This document shows positions 1 to 7,529 of a stretch of DNA of 36,698 nucleotides, one piece after another (the first letter of the stretch is position 1; each line of letters begins with the position of its first letter). Source of the DNA: Oscillospiraceae bacterium (GTDB lineage Bacteria; Bacillota; Clostridia; Oscillospirales; Oscillospiraceae). Below the pieces are notes generated by a model that had not been told where the DNA came from, made no database searches, and saw only the letters and a program-made list of their open reading frames with translations. The translations under genes were made by a program, and so were the position numbers. The stretch covers positions 1 to 36,698 of the forward strand of contig CACZXQ010000032.1 in assembly GCA_902785115.1 (NCBI GenBank). The letters run 5' to 3'.

Positions 1-824
1 TCGGCATCACCTTTGAGGAGTCCGAGTACTTCATCAACGACTTCCGCCGCACCGGCGCCATCGACCGCACCGTCGTTTTCTCGAACCTCGCAAACGACCC
101 CGCCGTCGAGCGTATCGCCACCCCGCGCGTCGCGCTGACCGCCGCGGAGTACCTTGCCTTCGAGAAGGACATGCAGGTGCTCGTCATCCTCACCGACATC
201 ACCAACTACGCCGAGGCCCTGCGTGAGGTCTCCGCCGCCAAGAAGGAAGTCCCCGGCCGCCGCGGCTACCCCGGCTACCTGTACACCGACCTTGCCACGC
301 TCTACGAGCGCGCCGGCCGCCGTCAGGGCCGCAAGGGCTCGATCACGATGATCCCCATCCTGACCATGCCCGAGGACGACAAGACCCATCCGATCCCCGA
401 CCTGACCGGCTACATCACCGAGGGCCAGATCATCCTCAGCCGCGATCTGCACCGCAAGGGCATCGTCCCGCCCGTGGACGTGCTGCCGTCGCTGAGCCGT
501 TTGAAGGACAAGGGCATCGGCGTCGGCAAGACCCGCGAGGATCATTCCGGCACGATGAACCAGCTCTTCGCCGCCTACTCCCGCGGCAAGGACGCCAAGG
601 AGCTCATGACGATCCTGGGCGAGGCCGCGCTGTCGGACGACGACAAGCTCTTTGCCAAATTCGCCGAGGAGTTCGAGAAGGTCTACGTCAGCCAGGGCAA
701 CACCACCAACCGCTCCATCCAGGAGACGCTGGACATTGGCTGGAAGCTGCTGAGCATCCTGCCCAAGCGCGAGCTCAAGCGCATCAAGCCCGAATTCATC
801 GAGAAATACCTGCCGCAGAATTGA
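1..824 (+). CDS. atpB: V-type ATP synthase subunit B (5' truncated by window edge)
   Basis: The C-terminal 273 residues of the non-catalytic B subunit of a V/A-type rotary ATPase are visible, read from base 3; the family is usually about 460 residues, so roughly 40% is missing at the left edge. Visible family features are the [20 protein letters not shown] segment, the [20 protein letters not shown] stretch facing the A/B interface, and the [11 protein letters not shown]-terminus. In the A3B3 head, B alternates with the catalytic A subunit and contributes to the nucleotide site at the interface. The head couples ATP hydrolysis or synthesis to H+ or Na+ movement on the inner face of the cell membrane. 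Subunit D follows after 32 bases, the normal A-B-D order, so this is the tail of a complete V-ATPase operon. Identification is firm; the ion specificity cannot be read here. Confidence 0.96.
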   Translation, partial: GITFEESEYFINDFRRTGAIDRTVVFSNLANDPAVERIATPRVALTAAEYLAFEKDMQVLVILTDITNYAEALREVSAAKKEVPGRRGYPGYLYTDLATLYERAGRRQGRKGSITMIPILTMPEDDKTHPIPDLTGYITEGQIILSRDLHRKGIVPPVDVLPSLSRLKDKGIGVGKTREDHSGTMNQLFAAYSRGKDAKELMTILGEAALSDDDKLFAKFAEEFEKVYVSQGNTTNRSIQETLDIGWKLLSILPKRELKRIKPEFIEKYLPQN

Positions 825-856
825 TCGGCATGAGTGGGAAAGGCAGGTGATTTCTG

Positions 857-1507
857 ATGGCAAGCACAACGATTACCCCGACCAGAATGGTGCTCAACCA
901 GCTCAAGGGGCGTTTGAAGACCGCGCGGCGCGGCCATAAGCTGCTCAAGGACAAGCGCGACGAGCTGATGCGCCAGTTCATGGACGTGGTCAAGCGCAAC
1001 AAGGCGCTGCGTGAGCGCGTGGAGGAGGGGCTGACCGGCGCCTTCGCCTCGCTGCAGGTGGCGAGCGCCATCATGTCCCCGGAGATGCTGGAGCAGGCGC
1101 TCCTGTATCCGCGGCAGAGCGTCGAGCTTGGGATGAAGTTCAAGAACGTGATGAGCGTGAACGTCCCGGTCTACAGCTTCACGACCAAGAACAGCGACCC
1201 GTCCGAGATCTACCCCTACGGCTTCGCGCAGACCTCCGGCGAGCTGGACGACGCGCTGGATAAGCTCGCGCGGGTGTTTGAGGACATGCTGGAGCTGGCG
1301 CAGGTCGAGAAGACCATGCAGCTTCTCGCGGAGGAGATCGAAAAGACCCGCCGCCGCGTCAACGCTTTGGAGTACGTCATGATCCCTGATCTGGAGAAGA
1401 ACATCAAGTACATCACGATGAAGCTTGCGGAGAACGAAAACGCCACGAAGGTTCGTCTGATGAAGGTCAAGGAAATGGTGCTGCAGGACGCGCACAATTA
1501 TACGTAA
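857..1507 (+). CDS. atpD: V-type ATP synthase subunit D
   Basis: A 216-residue protein with the family's N-terminus (ITPTRMVLNQLKGRLKTA) and a long, charged, helical composition at both ends. This matches subunit D, the central stalk that rotates inside the A3B3 head and links it to the membrane ring. The length is normal for the family (about 200-215). The ATG at 857 follows a GGTGA-type ribosome site at 846-851. The middle segment (residues about 75-130) is less helical, as expected for the globular tip. It is the last gene of the V-ATPase operon: a perfect hairpin follows at 1512-1545 and the next gene is unrelated. Confidence 0.95.
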   Translation: MASTTITPTRMVLNQLKGRLKTARRGHKLLKDKRDELMRQFMDVVKRNKALRERVEEGLTGAFASLQVASAIMSPEMLEQALLYPRQSVELGMKFKNVMSVNVPVYSFTTKNSDPSEIYPYGFAQTSGELDDALDKLARVFEDMLELAQVEKTMQLLAEEIEKTRRRVNALEYVMIPDLEKNIKYITMKLAENENATKVRLMKVKEMVLQDAHNYT

Positions 1508-1511
1508 GTGT

Positions 1512-1545
1512 TGTGGCTGTGAAAAAGAACTTTTTCACAGCCACA
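1512..1545 (+). terminator. Terminator of the V-ATPase operon
   Basis: A perfect 16-bp inverted repeat (1512-1527 with 1530-1545) with only two unpaired bases lies directly after the atpD stop and is followed by four T. The stem ends in an A-run paired with a T-run, so the T-tract is inside the 3' arm. The core CTGTGAAAAA/TTTTTCACAG recurs in the hairpin at 22835-22869. Confidence 0.8.
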
Positions 1546-1561
1546 GTTTTGAGGAGAACGA

Positions 1562-2005
1562 GTGAAAACCACCTATCTTCCAGCGGATGAGACGGACATT
1601 GGGCCGATTTTGGCGCAGAGCCGGGCTTTGATCGAACGGTATGAGGATTTCAGCAGTATCGACCGGGAAGCGGTTTTTGCCTGGATAGAGCGCAAGACCC
1701 GCAAGCGCATCGGAGAGTATGTCCGCATCCTCTGTGACGGGGAGACGGCGGGCTGGATCCGCGTGTGCGACGAGGGTGAGAAGCGGGAGCTGGACGATTT
1801 CTTCATCCTGCCGCGCTTTCAAAACCGTGGCATCGGCACGGCAGCGCTGAAAAAATTCCTCTGCGAGAGCGAAAAGCCGGTCTTCCTCTATGTTTTTACC
1901 CGCAACACTGCCGCTGTCCGCCTCTATGAGCGTCTGGGCTTTCGCGTGCGCGAGACGGTGAGCGATACGCGCGTCATCATGGAACAAGCCCCTTGTCAGG
2001 ACTGA
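1562..2005 (+). CDS. GNAT family N-acetyltransferase
   Basis: A 147-residue single-domain GCN5-related acetyltransferase. The acetyl-CoA pyrophosphate-binding motif A is RFQNRGIGTAAL (residues about 85-96). Motif B appears as NTAAVRLYERLGF (about 115-127), the usual end of the fold. The start is GTG at 1562, 6 bases after a GAGGAG site at 1551-1556. The acceptor substrate cannot be predicted: small stand-alone GNATs modify antibiotics, polyamines, amino acids or proteins. It stands between the V-ATPase terminator and a traX-like gene that has its own promoter inside the end of this reading frame, so it is probably expressed alone. The family call is firm; the function is open. Confidence 0.9.
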   Translation: MKTTYLPADETDIGPILAQSRALIERYEDFSSIDREAVFAWIERKTRKRIGEYVRILCDGETAGWIRVCDEGEKRELDDFFILPRFQNRGIGTAALKKFLCESEKPVFLYVFTRNTAAVRLYERLGFRVRETVSDTRVIMEQAPCQD

Positions 2006-2021
2006 CATAAACTGGTATACT
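1993..2021 (+). promoter_or_regulatory. Promoter for the TraX-family gene
   Basis: TTGTCA (1993-1998), a 17-base spacer, then TATACT (2016-2021) preceded by TGG, which makes an extended -10 box. The -35 box lies inside the last codons of the GNAT gene. The predicted start of transcription is just before the TTG start codon at 2044. Confidence 0.7.
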
Positions 2022-2043
2022 GCTTGCGAAAGAAGGGCTGTCA

Positions 2044-2775
2044 TTGGAAACGGAAAAGAAAAAAGGAATCCCCGGCAGCGTCCTCAAGTGGGTGGCGGTG
2101 ATCTCCATGTTCATTGACCACGCCACGGCGGTGCTGGTGGAGGGGAGCTGGAGCGCCGGACTGCGGGCGGTGAGCTACAATCAGTATCTGCTCCTGCGCG
2201 GCATCGGGCGGCTGGCCTTTCCGATCTACTGCTTTCTGCTGACGGAGGGGCTGCTGCACACGCGGAATGTAAAGAAATACCTTGGACGGCTTGCGCTGTT
2301 TGCCGTTCTGTCGGACATTCCCTTTGACCTCGCCTTTGAACGCAGCTTCTTTACCCTCGCCTACCAGAACGTGTTTTTCACGCTGTTTTTCGGCTTGCTG
2401 GGGCTCGCGCTCTGGCGGAAGCTCACGGAGGAGAAGGATTTTCACGCCGCCTGGTGGCGGCAGGTGCTGGGGCTTGGGTGCATTGCCGCGCTGGCATTTA
2501 TCGCGGAAAAATGCAACACAGACTACGGCTGGCAGGGCGTGACGGTCATCGCCATCATGTATCTCCTGCGAAAAAAGCCCGGGCTGCGTGATATCGGAAG
2601 CTTTATCGTGCTGTATTTTTCCAGTTGGCTGGAGCTTGCGGCGCTGCCGGATTTGGTTCTTTTCCGGCTCTATAACGGCGAGCGCGGGAAACAGAGCAAG
2701 TATTTTTTCTACATCTTCTATCCCGCGCACATTATCCTGCTGGCCGGTATTCGCTGGTTGATCTGGAGAATATAA
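2044..2775 (+). CDS. TraX family membrane protein
   Basis: A 243-residue integral membrane protein with about seven hydrophobic segments. The N-terminus has the family's VISMFIDH motif, followed by GRLAFPIYCF near residue 60, and the C-terminus has a KYFFYIFYPAHIILL segment. These match the TraX family, named after the F-plasmid pilin acetylase but widespread on Firmicutes chromosomes, where the substrate is unknown. The family is distantly related to membrane acyltransferases; the conserved His residues in IDH and PAH fit that. The start is TTG at 2044 with AGAAGGG at 2031-2037. It has its own promoter and a strong terminator, so it is monocistronic. There is no conjugation gene nearby, so a role in conjugation is unlikely; acylation of a surface molecule is a guess. 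Confidence 0.88.
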   Translation: METEKKKGIPGSVLKWVAVISMFIDHATAVLVEGSWSAGLRAVSYNQYLLLRGIGRLAFPIYCFLLTEGLLHTRNVKKYLGRLALFAVLSDIPFDLAFERSFFTLAYQNVFFTLFFGLLGLALWRKLTEEKDFHAAWWRQVLGLGCIAALAFIAEKCNTDYGWQGVTVIAIMYLLRKKPGLRDIGSFIVLYFSSWLELAALPDLVLFRLYNGERGKQSKYFFYIFYPAHIILLAGIRWLIWRI

Positions 2776-2786
2776 TACGATCCTCA

Positions 2787-2828
2787 AAACGAATCCGTCT
2801 GCACGATTTGGAGCAGACGGATTCGTTT
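2787..2828 (+). terminator. Terminator after the TraX-family gene
   Basis: A perfect 16-bp stem (2787-2802 with 2813-2828) with a 10-base loop is followed by ATTAATCTTTTT. It sits 11 bases after the stop codon. Confidence 0.85.
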
Positions 2829-2898
2829 ATTAATCTTTTTCTCGATGAATTACCAATGCATATGGATAGAAAATCCCGTTTCCCGATGAAATGGGGAC

Positions 2899-2926
2899 TT
2901 GCAAAACTGAAAAAAGTGTGTATGAT
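2899..2926 (+). promoter_or_regulatory. Promoter for the SpoU methyltransferase gene
   Basis: TTGCAA (2899-2904), 16-base spacer, TATGAT (2921-2926). A second TATAAT at 2932-2937 lacks a matching -35 box. Confidence 0.55.
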
Positions 2927-2964
2927 ACTACTATAATAACAGTTTAACATGGGAGTTTATGGCC

Positions 2965-3720
2965 ATGGAGCAGATCACATCCCGGAAAAACGCATATATT
3001 CGCCATGTGCGACAGCTTGCTTCGGACGGCGCGTATCGCCGGGAAGCGGGGGAATACCTCTGCGACGGGATGAAGACCCTGCAGGAAGCGCTGCGCTTTC
3101 ACGCGAAGGTGACCTCTGTTCTCTGGAAAGAACAGAGCGAGATAGCAGACTGCGGGGATGCGCGGCAGTATGTTTGCCCGAAGGAGCTTTTCGATTACGC
3201 TTCTCCCATGGTCTCAAGCCCCGGCCCGCTCTTCACGGTGGCGATCCGCGGCTGCGGGAAGGGCGTGAGACTGCAAAACGCTCTCGTCCTTGAAGGCGTG
3301 CAGGATCCCGGCAACGTGGGGACGGTGATCCGCACGGCCAACGCCTTCGGCATGGACGCGGTGATCCTGACCGGAAACTGCGCCGATCTCTACCACCCCA
3401 AAACCGTGCGCTCCACCATGGGCGCGATCTTCCGGCAGCGCGTACTGCAGATGGAGCTTGATACACTCGCACCGTTTTTGAAGGAGCAGGGCTTGCCGCT
3501 CTACGGCGCGGCGCTCAGCGAGAGCGCGGCGGACATCCGAACGCTGTCGCTGCGTCATGCCGCCGTTGCGGTGGGCAGCGAGGGCAGAGGACTGAGCGCG
3601 GAGCTGCTGGCTCTCTGCGAGAAGAAAATCATCATCCCCATGCAGCCCGACAGCGAATCGCTCAACGCGGCGGTCGCGGCCTCGGTGCTGATGTGGGAGG
3701 CCGCGAAAGCGGCGATATAA
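2965..3720 (+). CDS. TrmH/SpoU-family RNA 2'-O-methyltransferase
   Basis: This protein has 251 residues when started at the second of two close ATG codons (2965). The GGGAG site at 2951-2955 is 9 bases from 2965 but only 3 from the ATG at 2959. An N-terminal SpoU substrate-binding domain (about 1-95; it begins EQITSRKNAYI) precedes the knotted SpoU methyltransferase domain with its three motifs: VLEGVQDPGNVGTVIRTANA, VGSEGRGLS and IPMQPDSESLNAAVAASVL. The Arg and Asn residues of the motifs that bind RNA and S-adenosylmethionine are present. Members methylate the 2'-OH of tRNA or 23S rRNA; the exact target cannot be assigned. It has its own promoter and terminator and is not part of the dprA operon. 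Confidence 0.9.
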   Translation: MEQITSRKNAYIRHVRQLASDGAYRREAGEYLCDGMKTLQEALRFHAKVTSVLWKEQSEIADCGDARQYVCPKELFDYASPMVSSPGPLFTVAIRGCGKGVRLQNALVLEGVQDPGNVGTVIRTANAFGMDAVILTGNCADLYHPKTVRSTMGAIFRQRVLQMELDTLAPFLKEQGLPLYGAALSESAADIRTLSLRHAAVAVGSEGRGLSAELLALCEKKIIIPMQPDSESLNAAVAASVLMWEAAKAAI

Positions 3721-3752
3721 AGTAAACGCAAATGCTATTTGCGTTTACTTTA
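3718..3752 (+). terminator. Terminator after the SpoU methyltransferase gene
   Basis: A perfect 16-bp stem (3718-3733 with 3737-3752) with a 3-base loop starts on the stop codon itself. The 3' arm ends TTTACTTTA, an imperfect T-tract. It is also the first element of the palindrome array that follows. Confidence 0.6.
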
Positions 3753-3765
3753 CTGAATCAAAGCC

Positions 3766-4086
3766 GTTTTTCTCGCCCCTGACGGGGCAACCGAAAAACA
3801 TGGCAATATAGTAAACTCATTTTTCAAATTCGTTTACTATAATGACTATATGATGGCGAAAAGTCAAAAGGCTTTTCGCCGCGCGGCTTTGCCGCGCAGC
3901 CAAACAGTATAGCTGTTTGGTCATATATTCATTTCAATGAGCATCGGGCGAATGACCCTTTGGGTCATTCGCTGCCAAACTTGTCGTTTGGCAGCGAAAC
4001 CGATCGAATCCTCGATCGATAAACTTGTCGTTTGGCAGCGAAACCGATCGAATCCTCGATCGATTTCGCCATCCGATGGTCATTAT
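3766..4086. repeat. Palindrome array upstream of dprA
   Basis: This 320-base gene-free stretch is almost entirely stem-loops in series. The arms are 3766-3772/3793-3799 with an inner 3775-3779/3784-3788; 3807-3816/3832-3841; 3855-3863/3872-3880; 3881-3887/3891-3897; 3900-3907/3913-3920; 3948-3958/3962-3972 (11 bp, perfect); 3971-3980/3986-3995 (10 bp); and 4001-4007/4012-4018, the last two then duplicated. The segment 3839-3861 is an inverted copy of 4064-4086 (20 of 23 positions), so the central part is enclosed by terminal inverted repeats. This suggests a composite, MITE-like or REP/BIME-like element. No coding potential is evident: open frames here are repeats read through. Confidence 0.8.
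3977..4064. repeat. Perfect 44-bp tandem duplication
   Basis: Bases 3977-4020 and 4021-4064 are identical and adjacent. Each unit carries the right arm of a GCCAAAC/GTTTGGC hairpin and a complete CGATCGA/TCGATCG hairpin. Identity over 44 bases points to a recent event. Confidence 0.95.
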
Positions 4087-4113
4087 AAAAAAGACAGAAA
4101 GAAGGCGAAAGCG

Positions 4114-5301
4114 GTGGCGGCTCTGGAATATTGGCTGTGGCTTTCCTCCAGCGGGGTCAGCCCCAAGGCGAAGGCTGCGCTGCTTGCGCGCTTCGGAGAT
4201 GCGGAAACAGCATTCTTCGCCCCGCCGAAAGCCTTTGAAAAGCTGGAGGGCGTGTCAGCGCAGGAGGCGCAGCGGCTGGAAAAGCGGGAGCTCAGACGTG
4301 CGCACGAGATCGCGGGCGCCTGTGAACGGCAGGGAATCCGGATTCTTACGCTGCAGGATGCGGCATATCCGGTGAGACTGCGGAATATTTTCGCGCCGCC
4401 GGTGGTATTGTATGTCAAAGGCACGCTCCCACCCATCGACAGCAGTGTCGCCATCGCCGTGGTGGGAACACGGCAGGCCAGCCTTTACGGGCGCAAAATG
4501 GCGCGGGATCTGGCCTATCAGATGGCGCAGTCGGGCGCGGTGATCCTCTCGGGGCTCACCAAGGGCATCGACGAGGCGGCGGCGCAGGGCGCGCTCCAGG
4601 CCGGCGGAAAGATCGTCGGCGTTCTGGGAACGCCCCATGAGGAGGAGCGGGGACAGCTTGCCCGTTCAGTTGCCGCCTGGGGTGCGCTCATCAGCGAGTA
4701 TCCGCCCGGCACAGGGCAATCCAATCTCTTCTTCCGGGAGCGAAACCGCATCACCGCCGGTCTCTCGGTGGGCGTTCTCGCGGTGGAGGCACCGGAGAAG
4801 AGCGGAACCCGCCTTTTTGTAGAGGAGGCGGCTTCCCAGGGAAAGGAGATCTTCGCCGTTCCCGGCAACGCAGACGCGCTGAGCAGCGCCGGTACGCTCG
4901 AGATGCTCAAGGAGGGGGCAAAGCTTGCCACCTGCGGCTGGGACGTGCTGTGCGAATTTGAAAAGGTGTATCCCGGCACCCTGCATCGGAGCGAGCGACT
5001 GCACGCGCCGGAGGAAGCAAAACCGGAGCCGCCGAAGAAGGAAAAGCCACCGAAGGGCGCACTTGACAAGAAAAGCGGCGGAGACTATATTGACCTCAAA
5101 CAGCAGCTTGGCGCGTTGAGCGAGGATCAGCTTCGCATCATCACCGCCATGGAGGCCACGCCCACGCATGTGGACGATATTGTGGAGCGAAGCCAACTTC
5201 CGGTCTCAAAGGTGCTCGCGCAGCTCACAGTGCTGCAGGTCAAGGGCTATGTACAGCGTCTGCCCGGGCAGCGCTACGAACGCAAAATAACAAGGAAATA
5301 A
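4114..5301 (+). CDS. dprA: DNA-processing protein DprA
   Basis: DprA loads RecA onto incoming single-stranded DNA during transformation. The GTG at 4114 gives 395 residues. It is preceded by GAAGG at 4101-4105 with 8-base spacing and follows the upstream palindrome array, whereas the frame open further left only reads through repeats. An N-terminal helix-hairpin-like region (about 1-85) is followed by the Rossmann domain with VVGTRQASLYGRKM (about 115-128), SGLTKGID (about 146-153), RERNRI (about 208-213) and a KEIFAVPGN stretch. A winged-helix domain closes the protein (about 330-390), after a Lys/Pro/Glu-rich linker. The loop after VLG is shorter and less typical than in model DprA proteins. 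topA follows after 13 bases, the usual dprA-topA order in Firmicutes. Confidence 0.93.
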   Translation: MAALEYWLWLSSSGVSPKAKAALLARFGDAETAFFAPPKAFEKLEGVSAQEAQRLEKRELRRAHEIAGACERQGIRILTLQDAAYPVRLRNIFAPPVVLYVKGTLPPIDSSVAIAVVGTRQASLYGRKMARDLAYQMAQSGAVILSGLTKGIDEAAAQGALQAGGKIVGVLGTPHEEERGQLARSVAAWGALISEYPPGTGQSNLFFRERNRITAGLSVGVLAVEAPEKSGTRLFVEEAASQGKEIFAVPGNADALSSAGTLEMLKEGAKLATCGWDVLCEFEKVYPGTLHRSERLHAPEEAKPEPPKKEKPPKGALDKKSGGDYIDLKQQLGALSEDQLRIITAMEATPTHVDDIVERSQLPVSKVLAQLTVLQVKGYVQRLPGQRYERKITRK

Positions 5302-5314
5302 GGTAGGAACAACA

Positions 5315-7528
5315 ATGGCAAAAGCAAAGGATCTTGTGATCGTGGAGTCGCCGGCGAAGGCGAAGACGATCGAAAAGTATCTGGGCGGCAATTACAAGGT
5401 AACAGCGTCCATGGGGCATCTGCGGGATCTGCCGAAGAGCAAGATGGGCGTCGATATAGAAAACGGCTTTGAGCCCCAGTACATCGCCGTGCGCGATAAG
5501 TCGGAGCTCATCAGCCAGCTCAAGAAGGATGCCAAGAGTGCCAAAACCGTCTATCTCGCGACTGACCCTGACCGCGAGGGCGAGGCTATTTCCTGGCACT
5601 TGAAGGAGCTGCTGGATCTGCCGGATGAGAAGGCGCAGCGCGTGACCTTCAACGAGATCACCAAGAAGGTCGTCTCCGAGAGCATCCAGCATCCCCGCAA
5701 GATCGACCAGGATCTGGTGGACGCCCAGCAGGCGCGCCGCATCCTCGACCGCATTGTGGGCTATAAGCTCTCTCCGCTGCTCTGGCGCAAGGTCAAAACC
5801 GGCCTCTCCGCCGGGCGCGTACAGTCTGTGGCGACCCGAATGGTCGTAGACCGCGAGGAGGAGATCAAGGCCTTCGTGAGCGAGGAATACTGGCTGCTGG
5901 ACGCGCTATTGTCCCGCGGCGATTCCGGCAGCTTCACCGCCCGCTATTACGGCGAGGGGGAGAAGAAAAAGGAACTCAAGAGCCGCGAGGACGTGGATAA
6001 GATCATCGAGGATACCAAGTCCGCTCCCTTCACGGTGCGCACGGTCAAGCGCGGCGAGAAGCAGCGCACCCCGGCGCCCCCCTTCATTACCTCAACCCTG
6101 CAGCAGGAGGCCAGCCGCCGCCTCTCCATGACGCCGCGGCGCACCATGTCCATTGCGCAGCAGCTCTATGAGGGCGTGGAGATCACGGGTCAGGGCAGCG
6201 TCGGCCTCATCACCTATATGCGTACCGACTCCCTGCGCCTGTCGGAGGAAGCGCTCTCCGCGGCGAAGAATTATATCATCGGACGCTACGGGCCGGAATA
6301 CTATCCCGGCAAGCCACGCACCTTCAAAACCAAGGCCGGCGCGCAGGATGCGCATGAGGCCATCCGTCCCACGGACGTAAACCTCACGCCCGAGCTGGTG
6401 CGCAAGGATCTGACGCAGGAGCAGTACCGGCTCTACCGCCTGATCTGGGGGCGCTTCACCGCCTGCCAGATGGCAAACGCCGTATACGATAACGTGTCTG
6501 TGGACGTGGATTCCGCCGGGCACACCTTCCGCGCCAACTACTCCGAGCTCAAGTTCCCCGGCTACACCGCCGTGTACGAGGAGGCGAAGGACGAGGAGAG
6601 CGATGAGCTGAAAAACCCGCTGCCGTCTTTAAGTGAGGGCGAAGTGCTCAAGCTCGAGAAGATGACGCCCGACCAGCAGTTTACTCAGCCGCCCGCCCGC
6701 TACACGGAGGCGACGCTGATCCGCGCCATGGAGGAGAAAGGCATCGGCCGACCCTCCACCTACGCGCCGACGATCTCCACCATCACCGCCCACGATTATG
6801 TGATCAAAGAGGGCAAGTACCTGCGCCCCACGCCGCTCGGCGAGGTCGTGACGGGACTCATGAAGGAGCATTTTGCCGACATTGTGGATCTCAAGTTCAC
6901 AAACCACATGGAGGAGGAGCTGGACGAGATCGAATCCGGCAAGGCAAAATGGCGCGAGGTGCTGGGGGAGTTCTACGGCGGCTTCGATCAGGAATTTCAG
7001 AAGGCGGAGGAGAGCCTGGACGGCGTGCGCATCAAGGTACCCGATGTGCTCTCTGACGAGTACTGTGATGTCTGCGGACGGCAGATGGTGGTCAAGAAGG
7101 GCAAGTTCGGCCATTTCCTGGCCTGCCCCGGCTTCCCGGAGTGTACCTTCACCAAGCCCATCGTCGAGGTCGCGGAGGGAAAATGCCCCAAGTGCGGCAG
7201 CCAGATCCTCAAGCGGAAGTCCAAAAAAGGCTATGTTTTCTACGCCTGCGAGCGGGGAACCGACTGCGGCTTCATCACCTGGGATGTGCCGACCAAGAAT
7301 TTCTGCCCCACCTGCGGCAAGACTCTGTTCAAGAAATCCGGCAGAGGCCCCCTGAAGAGCTTCTGCATCAATGAAAGCTGCCCCAACTTCGTTCCGGAGG
7401 AACAGCGCAGCTACAAGAAGAAAACGCCCGAGGAAAAGGCGGAGAGCGCGGAGAAGAAGACTGCCGCGAAGAAGACATCCACGAAGAAAACGACAACGAA
7501 AAAGACGACGAGCGCGAAGAAGAAATAA
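5315..7528 (+). CDS. topA: Type IA DNA topoisomerase I
   Basis: A 737-residue enzyme that relaxes negative supercoils by cutting one strand. The TOPRIM domain is at the N-terminus (VIVESPAKAKTIEKYL, GHLRDLP, and DPDREGE at 84-90 for Mg2+). The catalytic tyrosine is Tyr301 in GLITYMRTDS. Three four-cysteine zinc ribbons follow near the C-terminus (CDVCG...CPGFPEC, CPKCG...CERGTDC, CPTCG...CINESC). The last 35 or so residues are almost only Lys, Thr, Ala and Glu, a basic tail that probably binds DNA; it explains why this protein is longer than many Firmicutes TopA proteins (about 690). The ATG at 5315 follows AAGGTAGG. It is co-transcribed with dprA, and trmFO starts 2 bases after its stop. Confidence 0.97.
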   Translation: MAKAKDLVIVESPAKAKTIEKYLGGNYKVTASMGHLRDLPKSKMGVDIENGFEPQYIAVRDKSELISQLKKDAKSAKTVYLATDPDREGEAISWHLKELLDLPDEKAQRVTFNEITKKVVSESIQHPRKIDQDLVDAQQARRILDRIVGYKLSPLLWRKVKTGLSAGRVQSVATRMVVDREEEIKAFVSEEYWLLDALLSRGDSGSFTARYYGEGEKKKELKSREDVDKIIEDTKSAPFTVRTVKRGEKQRTPAPPFITSTLQQEASRRLSMTPRRTMSIAQQLYEGVEITGQGSVGLITYMRTDSLRLSEEALSAAKNYIIGRYGPEYYPGKPRTFKTKAGAQDAHEAIRPTDVNLTPELVRKDLTQEQYRLYRLIWGRFTACQMANAVYDNVSVDVDSAGHTFRANYSELKFPGYTAVYEEAKDEESDELKNPLPSLSEGEVLKLEKMTPDQQFTQPPARYTEATLIRAMEEKGIGRPSTYAPTISTITAHDYVIKEGKYLRPTPLGEVVTGLMKEHFADIVDLKFTNHMEEELDEIESGKAKWREVLGEFYGGFDQEFQKAEESLDGVRIKVPDVLSDEYCDVCGRQMVVKKGKFGHFLACPGFPECTFTKPIVEVAEGKCPKCGSQILKRKSKKGYVFYACERGTDCGFITWDVPTKNFCPTCGKTLFKKSGRGPLKSFCINESCPNFVPEEQRSYKKKTPEEKAESAEKKTAAKKTSTKKTTTKKTTSAKKK

Positions 7529-7529
7529 C

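Noticed and set aside
2044-2775. Conjugative pilin acetylase function for the TraX-family protein
   Set aside because: There are no transfer genes in the window and TraX homologues are common on Firmicutes chromosomes, so the plasmid role should not be carried over.
3977-4064. Two-repeat CRISPR-like array
   Set aside because: The two 44-base units are directly adjacent with no spacer, and no cas gene is near.
3937-4113. N-terminal extension of DprA
   Set aside because: The open frame continues left only by translating the palindromes and the 44-bp duplication; the GTG at 4114 has a ribosome site and starts at the conserved protein.
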